Positions 9,479 through 17,128 of a stretch of 17,128 nucleotides of DNA are shown piece after piece. Source of the DNA: Antrodiella citrinella (Eukaryota > Basidiomycota > Agaricomycetes > Polyporales > Steccherinaceae); assembly GCA_004802725.1 (NCBI GenBank), contig SGPM01000463.1:1-17128 (forward strand), given 5' to 3'. Both the position numbers and the translations under genes were made by a program. The notes beneath the pieces were generated by a model. The model had not been told where the DNA came from and made no database searches. It worked only from the letters and a program-made list of their open reading frames with translations. Every line of letters begins with the position of its first letter. Positions within the stretch are counted from its first letter, which is position 1.

Positions 9479-10183
9479 GGTGGCCTGCAGGTTGGGTTCG
9501 AGGTCAACGGTACAAGTCGTCGTGTGAAGATATTGGTTTGCTCACCCTTGGTTCTGCAACAACAAAATCAACCTGCAGAATTTGTTGCTGAGCGCAACTA
9601 CATCTGGCAGTTCTACGGCTGACACCCTCTGGTCGTTTCTATGAGGTGAGTCAACCAACTTGAAGATCAAGGTCGCGGCCAGGAATACACTGGATTTTTG
9701 GGCGTCAGCCATTCTGATCATGACCAAGTTGTGGGCGCTTGTAGGTGACCTTCAACTTGAACACGACATTCCACTTTTTCAAAGCGTCGTTGGTTCATAT
9801 GAACCATGGGCAGTTCTCAGAGCTTCAGAATTATCTTTCACTCTGTAGGTATTATTCCCAACTTGTTGCGCTCTGTCCTGCTCATATCACTCAATTCACA
9901 GCCTGAACCGGGCCTGACAGAATGCGTGACCTTACAAGGGCTCCGGCAGTCCCGGAATCAAGCTTCTGAGACCCATTATGGCCTGGGACTTTGTTATCCT
10001 CGTATTAGGGCCCTCTAGCGCAGAACCGCACTGCACTGAGAACTGTCAAGGTTCATAACAATTAGACACAGCTTTAAAGTCACCGAGAACAAGCCATATA
10101 ACGCGATGATCAGGAGACTCCCTCTGCCGTAAGCCATCCATCCTCCTCTCCCTTTTCCTCGTTCTACAGTCCTAGAACTCACC
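9479..10183. other. Intergenic region upstream of the 724-residue gene
   Basis: About 700 bp with only short open frames (about 60 codons near 9542-9727 and 9660-9848) that carry no recognisable motif. Just before the plus-strand start at 10184 the sequence is strongly pyrimidine-rich (10137-10175), typical of fungal core promoters and 5' leaders, and the start has a favourable CTCACCATGGA context. Confidence 0.45.
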
Positions 10184-12489
10184 ATGGACATAGTAGAGGA
10201 AAAAAAGATCTATGATGAAGAGGACACGGCCTCTGTCACGGCATACAGTCGACACGATACTAGCCGTAAAGGCTCATTCGTGTCGCTTCCCCGTCTCCAA
10301 CTGGATGATCTGTCTCTTCCTGGACCCTCTTCTGGAGGTTCAGGCACAGCCTCTTCGCAGATAACACCCGTGGAACTCCTTGCACGCAACAGTGTGCTGG
10401 GGAGCATACTGGTGTGGCTTAGACTACGCAAGATCGCCGCATCGATCAAGGATCCATCTACTATGCCTGCCGCGTATTACCGCGACTTGATCGAGGTGCA
10501 GAAGTACTACTACCTCAAAGTCAATCCCGACGATTATGTGCATGCGCGGCTCGTGCGGGAAAGTTGGTCCTACTCCGATAATGCTAAAAAGAAAGCTTGG
10601 AGTCTCCTCCTGCCCATCCTTGACACCGCGCACGTTCGGGATGTGGTCAAAGCATTGTTCACATTCCGCTCCGAGGTCATACTGTACTTCCTCCGCTCCG
10701 TCGCAGATGAGAACCCGGAGAAGCCTAGCCACGATATTACTCTCACATCTTCGCTCATCTCTGCCATCCAACACGAGCGTCCCAGCTTGTTACGTGACAT
10801 CTTCCGCAACGATCTCGATGATTTCTGCGCTTGCCTGGTGCGCGGAGCCGCTCCGCCTCGCCTCCTGTTTGGCGCATTGCCGCTGATCATGGAGGCACTA
10901 GCTGATGTCGCGGACCTCTCGCCCGCACACCCCACCTGCCAATGCAGGAACGTGTTGGCGGAATTGGAGCCCCACGCCCCCAAAGAGTATCATCCGTTAT
11001 GCGCGTATAGCCATACCGTCAACGCACACCTGTCCAGTTGGGATCTGCCCCCCTTCGCACAATGTCTTATCAACCACATCATTTCCCCCGACACCGGGAC
11101 CAAAGACCTCTCTGAAACAGTTGATTTCATCGTTTGGGCTGTCCAGCTCTACGCCCGTGAATATCCGGATACAGCGATTCTTCTTCGCTATTTACACCCT
11201 CATGCCACCCATCCGCTGCTGCCTTGTATCATTCTGGCGATCCACCTCGCCTACCACAGCAAAGTTGCTGCAACCTTGCTCATCGATCATGGCATCCTGC
11301 AGCTTCTGGGTAAATTGTGGTTATACGACTTCCCGGACCCCCATGGACCGATTCCCTCTGCACCCGAAAGGGCGGTCATCCGGATGGACATGCGCGTGGG
11401 GTGTACCCTGCTGCTCGGGGCGCTGACGCGCCATCATGCGGGTGCACGCGATGTGGCGGATCACCTGCTGAGCTTTCACGCGTCGAAAGCTAGTGGTTTC
11501 AGTATGTCTGTCGTCTCGGCGCAGGACGGGGCGCACCAACTGAGGGCGGCGCATTATGCGTGGATACACGTCCTTGCGGCGGCGTTGTACCCCGATGGCT
11601 CGAATGCGATCCCGTCTCTTAATCTGTTCTTGATGGAGAACTGTGTCGCGAATTGCGTGCCGATCACTTGTACTGATCACCCGTTTGGCAATCCGTGGCG
11701 GTCGTTGATGATGCTTCTCTCGTGAGTCTTATCCTAGCGTCCTAGCGCAATGAGGTTCTAATGGTGGCACAATGTTCAGTCGTATGGACACAAATGACTA
11801 CTGTGGTGTGGTGAAGGATGCTGCTGTTCGCGTCGTCCTCTCCTGCGCCTCCACTCCAGAAACACATTGGCAACCGCTCCTCCAGACATTCTACATGTGG
11901 CCCTCGAAAGACAGTCATATCGCTCTATACTACATCGTCCACCACTTCTTGCACCCTTCCGGGTAAGTCTTGCCTTTCCGTTTCTGCGTTCTCAAAGTCC
12001 ATGAGTCGTTGACGAAAACTTTCCTGTCCACCCAGCGATCCCACGTCAATGTCTGAAGAAAACAAAAACGCACTCCGTCGCCTGTACAAGAAAGCCGTAT
12101 CCCAAGGACTCGAAATCGTCAACCCCGTCGAACGTTTCGTTTTGCTCTTAAGCAAAGCCGCAGGCCTCTCCCCCCATTTCACCACCGTGCTCAGCGGCGT
12201 CGGCATATCCAGCATGTTGAGCTCCGTCACCCTTGGGTTCTACGACTTCCTCGGAGACGAGTCGCCTAGCGACGTGCAGCGGCAGAGCAGGGCGGCGACA
12301 TGCGCGAAGGTGGTGCATGAGATTGATAGGCTGTATCCGCCGGTTGTGACGCCTGTACGGAGGAAGAGCACGGCGCCGACGACGTGGAACTCGGTGTGGG
12401 ACCAGAGGTATGTTGTTCGGAGGGATAATGATGTGACTCCTCCGATTCGTGAAACTTGGGATTTTGATAACGGGGCTGGCCGGTGTTGA
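10184..12489 (+). CDS. Large hypothetical protein, member of the local paralogous family (one core module)
   Basis: Exons 10184-11721, 11780-11962 and 12036-12489 join with matching phase 2 junctions (introns of 58 and 73 nt) to 724 residues. No known domain is recognised. Residues 1-60 are acidic and Ser-rich and probably disordered; the rest reads as mostly helical and hydrophobic. Shared landmarks with the 975-residue neighbour: YRDLIEVQK (99-107), AWSLLLPIL (138-146), SLLRDIF (201-207), HPLLPCIILAIHLAYHSK (343-360), LYDFP (380-384), RMDMRVGCTLLLGAL (400-414), THWQPL (541-546), VNPVERF (602-608) and GFYDFLG (641-647). The last group defines a C-terminal domain common to both proteins. The gene converges on its relative, with 332 bp between stop codons. 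No signal peptide or clear membrane span is evident. A role as an alpha-solenoid-like scaffold is conceivable but only a guess; the function is unknown. Confidence 0.87.
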
Positions 12490-12821
12490 TAGACTATTGC
12501 AGCAGAAGTGTACAAAAATGTGTAGATTAGACTTATGCACCTTGAGCATTCTTCTGTGTCAAGTCAACACCATGATATGTGACGAAGGTCGCATAACGCA
12601 TGGGAGTGCAACAATCAAGTGCGAGCTTCAATAGATTATGATAGATAGCACGGAGCCATACATTCGTGGTTTACAGCCATATTACATACAGCAAGAACAT
12701 CCAGAGTCCAGCGAAACATCATCCTCATCTTGATTGATACAAGCAGAATAGTAATGGGTACGGTTTCAGATGCCCATTTGAATGCAGGATCGGGGATTTA
12801 GGCACCATGCGTACAGTATGT
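12490..12821. other. Short intergenic region between convergent stop codons
   Basis: It holds the 3' ends of two convergent genes. It is AT-rich compared with the flanking exons and shows no conserved open frame. Transcripts of the two genes are likely to overlap or end close together here. Confidence 0.55.
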
Positions 12822-15800
12822 TCAGTCTTCGTAAATGTTCATCTGTACAGTGGTGATCTGGAACCTCATCCAGTCGCACTCTCGCTTCCTAGCCTCCAAC
12901 TGTTTCTCCGTAGGCTCAAACCCAAGATCGTACAACCCCTGCTCAACAGCTAGCAGCAACGATAGCATGTTTTCCATGCCGATCCCGGAGACTGCGCTCC
13001 GCTGTCCGTGGGTAGCGCGAGAGGTCATCGTGATGAACCGATCGACGGGGTTGACCATCGTGAAGCCGCACGTCTCCGCGATATGCTGCATGCGTCGGAG
13101 GAAATCCCTGGCCTGCCCGCCCATACCTGCGATACGAGCACGACGAGACGCGTCGGTCGTGCGCGATGGGCAGCTAAGATACGACCCGATGATGAACGAG
13201 TACATGTAGACCATCCCCGATGGGACGCGGTACAAGAAGTCGGTCAGAGGCTGCCAGTGCTCTTCGTCCACGGTAGCAGCGAACAAGAGAAACTGCTCTG
13301 CGGCTCGCCATTTTTCTTGGACGGACGCGTAGATGTCGTCGACGGCTAGATTGGTGTCGTTGCGATGATTCCAGTGCTCGCGGAAGGAACCGATGATGTG
13401 CAGCCAAGGATGTTTGTTGAGATGTGGGCCATCAGGCATCGGAAAGGGCGCAGGAACGATGACGGATATTAAGGGCAGGATATCAGGTGTCAGGTCTATA
13501 TATGACGAGGTCGCCGACATGAGCAGGCTCCACTGGACTGTGAGGACATTTAAAGTAATGGGGCGAACAAAGTCTATGAACCTTCCAACACAAGACTGGA
13601 GATACCCGAGCAAAGGTTCTTGACAGTGGCACGATAGCGCTCCCAGGAACAACATATACCGCGACTGGAGGTGGATGATCTCGTTCCGGTTCATGGACCC
13701 GGAGGCGGCAAGCTCGCCGTAGATGAGAAGCTCGGGCAGCCTCAAATCTAAGAAAAACTGAGCGGCAGTCGACGATGCATATGCTAGGTGCACGGCAAAC
13801 ACCAGGAACGGAAGGATGGGGTGGAGAAGGCTCGTTCTCTGTAGGTTCTCGTGGGCGTCCAGAACCATTTCGGTGCCAACTACAACTGGAGTGGTAGGTA
13901 AAAACGGGGTCACGACCTGCACGACGTACTGCACGACAGATTTGACCTCCTCGGGAGGGGCGGTGACCAAGAACTCAATGAAAGTTGCCCCAAAGCCTGG
14001 CAGCCTGCAAGGAGCGTAGATATCAAAGGAATAATCGGCAAATGCGTTGAAGAAGAGACGGAACCCATAATCGTCAGGGACAACAATGCCACCACCGGAC
14101 AAGACATGATCTGTCTGCAATATGGCGAGAGTGCTGGTGTCGATGCACTTGTGAACCATGACGGTGTCGTGGCGATGAATGGCCAGGACGATGGATCGCA
14201 GCGTAGCTAGGCGTGCTTTATAGTTCACGCGAGTAGGATCTCCTGATATGTCGAGTGCATCCGGTAAAGTCAACCAATCCTTATCATGAAAGCCTCTACA
14301 AAGTGATCATGTCAATATCTCATGGACGCTACGAAAGAATTCCGTGCACCTTCCAGATAGCCTGAATACCACCAACTGTCGGAGCACAGTTTGCAGTTGC
14401 TCATTAGATAGCTGCAATAGGGCATCGACAATGAAAGTCTCCCTCTTCTTCTCCAGCTCACCCAACAGCGCATCCCAAGCTCTTGAATCAGAGTTCGAGC
14501 TGTAACAATGGGTCAGCGGAAAATAGGTATCAGCAATGAGCACCCGCCGCACCTTAGATAATCCATAAAGACGGCGTAGAACTCCCGTCTATCGTCGGGA
14601 GGGTCAATGTCGCACATCGGTAAACGGAAGGCGTCGATTTCTTGATAATCCCGGACGAACGGAATGAATACTTCGATGAAGAACCGCGGCCGCTCGTCTC
14701 TTAGGAAACGAGCTAAAGAAAGACAACTATCCTTCACGGAAAGCACGCCAAGGATCATGCACGTCACCAATCGCATGTCTCGACGAGCGACATCCAACTG
14801 GCGAACCATATCGCGGCTTGATCCAGGGAAATCGTAGAGATACATCCCCTCCAAAATATCCAGCATCTTGGTCTCCTCGAAGAGTCGAATTGCAATTTGC
14901 GACCGCAGTAGTAAATGGAGAGTGAACCAGAGAAGGGAGAATGCGGGGTGGACGGTATTGGCCACAGGAAGTTTGGAATGTCGTGCTAACAGCGATAGTG
15001 TCGGGAGTGGGAAAGCATTATCGCTAGCAAACGGTCGCAAAGCAGTCGTTATGTAGTTTAGGACCTGTAGAACTTGCTCGCGGCCGCCTGAGCTCAGGAA
15101 CTCGATGAAGTCGCTCGCTGCAAGTGGGAGCTCCCATTTCCGACGCAAAGGTGAGTTGTGTTCGGTCCCTAGGTAGTCGAAGAACTGATCCAAGGAACCT
15201 GTGGCGTCGGACGGGCCCCAACCTTCTCCTGGTGTACTGACAGATGGGTTGGTCTGGATCAACACAAACTCATCAACACTGAAGAGGTCATGCAGCAGCC
15301 TGGAGTCACGCTTGAGCACCGCACCAAAGACATTTCGATAGCTGTAGGCGAGATCATCGTCGCGGTTTCTTGGTTGCAGACGATGCGATGATTCGGATGG
15401 TATCTGCACCACGGTGAATCTGGCGGGGTGCATTGTCCTACGTCTGATAAGTAGGCTATTGGCGGAACTCAAATGAAGTTGCTTACCAGCCAGAGAGCTT
15501 AAAAACGGACAATTGCCGGAGAAGAAGCTGTATCTCTACAGATGGCCACTGGAGGATGATATCGACGATCCGTTCAGTACGCCGTCTTTCCATCAGTTTC
15601 AGGAGAAGATCCCATGCTTGGAATCTGATGCTCTTGGAGTACATTCCAATTCTACGAAGATATCATCAGTGGTATACGGGACAAAAAGGTGTCAGTACTC
15701 ACCTCTGCAGCTCAAGGACATCCTCAAACAGCTTTTGCGGGAGGAACGCCTCCTCTCGATCTAGCTGCTCACCAATTTCACGCAGCCTGGAGCGAATTGT

Positions 15801-15956
15801 GATGCTTTCGATACCATGGATCACCATATTTCCTACAGCCATTATGGCTGCGCCCGATAAAGTACCAAGTCCTCGAAAGGTGCTTTGGCTGCGGGACGAA
15901 CGAGAAAGAGTGATCGAGGCGACGTCTGACTCGATGTCTCGTAGCAGTCGTTCCAT
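12822..15956 (-). CDS. Large hypothetical protein with a tandemly duplicated core module, same family as the 724-residue protein
   Basis: Exons 15956-15703, 15651-15487, 15437-14553, 14499-14350 and 14295-12822 join with five phase 2 borders to 975 residues. Module A spans about residues 97-435 and module B about 442-756. Matching pairs are AWDLLLKLMERRRTERIVD and AWDALLGELEKKRETFIVD; LLLRQLSVFKLSGW and TVLRQLVVFRLSGR; DFIEFL and TFIEFL; HPAFSLLWFTLHLL and HPILPFLVFAVHLA. The C-terminal domain (EHWQPL 830-835, VNPVDRF 899-905, GLYDLG 938-943) matches the neighbour's. The N-terminal part has FEDVLELQR (77-85), equivalent to YRDLIEVQK in the neighbour. At intron 2 the acceptor CAG at about 15442 would create a TGA codon, so the TAG at 15438 is used. 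Exon 12822-14295 lacks its own ATG at a sensible place and is not a separate gene. A 5' UTR intron ending near 16013 is possible. Function unknown; no known domain recognised. Confidence 0.87.
14350..15651 (-). repeat. Exon-level internal duplication: equivalent phase 2-2 exons starting modules A and B
   Basis: Exon 15651-15487 (165 nt) and exon 14499-14350 (150 nt) both begin with one base completing a codon and both end with a phase 2 donor. They encode aligned segments (AWDLLL...VFKLSGW and AWDALL...VFRLSGR). The introns after them fall at the same residue (SGW/SGR). This coincidence of exon borders and sequence indicates duplication of a genomic block rather than convergence. The following large exons (15437-14553 and 14295-12822) continue the similarity over about 250 residues. 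Confidence 0.8.
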
Positions 15957-16393
15957 TCAGGACAAGATGTAGTACGGAACAAAAGGGGAAGGGCAGAACA
16001 AGAATGTGTGATCTGCAAGATAAATAAGTCAGCGTGATAGAAACATTGCTGTGCGACAACTGACAGGTTTCACAGGCTGCCCACTGCTGTCTCCGAAGAC
16101 CCCATCCATATCCAGGATGACCGCAACACTTCATCTTCCTTTTCATGACATGAGCACAGCATGTACTCACTGATACATATTCGAGAAAGGAATATCAGTA
16201 GGATCGTAGCTGAGGGAGTAGCCTGGAAGTTGCAACGTTGACGCGCATCACGTACGGCGATTCCCGAACGCGCAAAATACAAGGGTTTCTGCACTGGGTG
16301 TATCATTGTGGCGCGAATTTGGACGTTCTCGTAACCATTCGACACTTGCTTTTACATCCTCAGCTGAACAGGATTCATTCGAGTCCGACCGTC
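15957..16393. promoter_or_regulatory. Divergent promoter region at the right
   Basis: It lies between the start of the minus-strand 975-residue gene (15956) and the plus-strand start at 16394. A well-formed minus-strand acceptor (CTTATTTATCTTGCAG ending at 16013) suggests a 5' UTR intron or an extra leader exon for the 975-residue gene. Short open frames such as that at 16070-16345 (minus) have no motif. No TATA box is clear. Confidence 0.4.
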
Positions 16394-17128
16394 ATGGCTG
16401 ACATATCAACTTCCTGTTCTTCGACGCCGGATACAATCCATCATCGATATGCCATCTACGCTCTGCCAGTGTGTATTGACGACTATCGTGAAACACGAAA
16501 TCACATTACACAGTCCGATTCAATGGCTGCACGACCATGTAAAAACGTCTCTTCTACACCAGTACAACTCCCATGCGCTTCGAAACACCGTCCGCTTATA
16601 CACAGTACGCGTTCTACCGTGACATCTCTCCCTTCGCGCCCCTGGCACTGGCACTGATCAATTTACTTTTGACCAGCCGAAGGATCGGCTCACAGTTGTA
16701 TAAGTCGATGCTCCCTGGATCAAGAAAACGGGAGACATTGATACTATCGCAAAGAGTCGCCAACCAACTTCATCTCTGAAGTTTGCCTTAGGCCCGCGAC
16801 TAGATAGGATTGAAAATCTAGATCAGGAAGCCGTGCATTTTCTTGTCGCTGCAGATGAAGACTCGCCAGAATACGACAGTAAGTACCGTGCTATGTTTCC
16901 TATTCTTTCTGTGTTTTTGATGAACCCGTGGTATAGGATACGCGGACTTTGTGAAGATTGCACGAATGATGGGGGCTCCCGAAAATGTCGCAGAATATGC
17001 CGAATTGCAAAACGACCCTCGCACAATGATTTTCAATAGCTTCTACGACAAACCTCAAGAAGCCCCGATCGCACCCCCAATCGATATTTTCCATCCTGCC
17101 TTTCAATCATTCAAATCCTCTGTCGACG
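16394..17128 (+). CDS. Partial hypothetical protein running off the right edge, with one in-frame TAA
   Basis: Best model: exons 16394-16470, 16514-16604, 16677-16878 and 16937 to the window end, joined in phase through introns of 43, 72 and 58 nt. The first exon reads MADISTSCSSTPDTIHHRYA; the second gives PIQWLHDHVKTSLLHQYNSH. The third gives PKDRLTVV, then TAA (16701-16703), then VDAPWIKKTGDIDTIAKSR in the same frame. The last gives YADFVKIARMMGAPENVAEY and on to IDIFHPAFQSFK. The part after 16704 is clearly protein-like with a strong intron (GTAAGT...TATAG). No family is recognised with confidence. The TAA means either a pseudogene, a sequence error, or an exon structure I have not resolved (for example an acceptor at TATAAG 16703 with a different upstream exon). 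The first intron, at 43 nt, is short, so the 5' part is the least certain. Confidence 0.45.

Noticed and set aside
10424..10983. Minus-strand open frames over the 724-residue gene
   Set aside because: They are antisense shadows of a long, GC-biased exon; the plus strand has the conserved landmarks shared with the neighbouring paralogue.
1..17128. Transposons, LTRs, CRISPR arrays or a biosynthetic or defence cluster
   Set aside because: No transposase, reverse transcriptase or integrase motif, no long direct or inverted terminal repeats and no regularly spaced repeats were seen; the recognised genes are housekeeping eukaryotic genes.

Overview
The window looks like nuclear DNA of a filamentous basidiomycete, most likely an Agaricomycete. 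Reasons: many short introns (mostly 49-80 nt) with GTRNGT donors and CAG/TAG acceptors, closely spaced genes on both strands, and clear basidiomycete versions of a Pho84 phosphate transporter and a Rho1 GTPase. I saw no tRNA, rRNA, CRISPR array, insertion sequence or recognisable transposon. The organism call is inference from gene style.

Left third (1-5.7 kb): 17 exons on the minus strand (3186 to 576) join into a 565-residue H+/phosphate symporter of the Pho84 type. Upstream, also on the minus strand (5685 to 4589), lies a 293-residue ASCC1/AKAP7-like 2H phosphoesterase with two HxT motifs and an RG-rich N-terminus. Both genes contain micro-exons (10, 19 and 23 nt in the first, 17 nt in the second) that an ORF scan misses.

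Middle (5.7-10.2 kb): a plus-strand reading frame at 5931-6665 is coherent apart from three in-frame stops, each one C-to-T change from a sense codon, and looks like a decaying gene. Next comes an intact five-exon Rho1 GTPase (7474-8508, plus) with CAAX box CLIL. A small minus-strand single-span membrane protein (9478 to 9127) is possible.

Right part (10.2-16 kb): two large convergent genes, 724 residues (plus) and 975 residues (minus), belong to one family that I do not recognise. The 975-residue protein carries the family's core module twice. The flanking introns sit at the same place and in the same phase in both copies, so the module was duplicated at exon level. The 724-residue protein carries one core module and the same C-terminal domain (HWQPL, VNPxxRF). 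Part of what looks like a separate downstream gene (12822-14295) is the last exon of the 975-residue gene. This pair is the most novel content of the window.

Right edge (16.4-17.1 kb): the start of a plus-strand gene of unknown function runs off the window and has one in-frame TAA. The phosphate transporter and Rho1 are housekeeping functions (phosphate uptake, cell-wall and polarity control). Nothing in the layout links them functionally to the paralogous pair.
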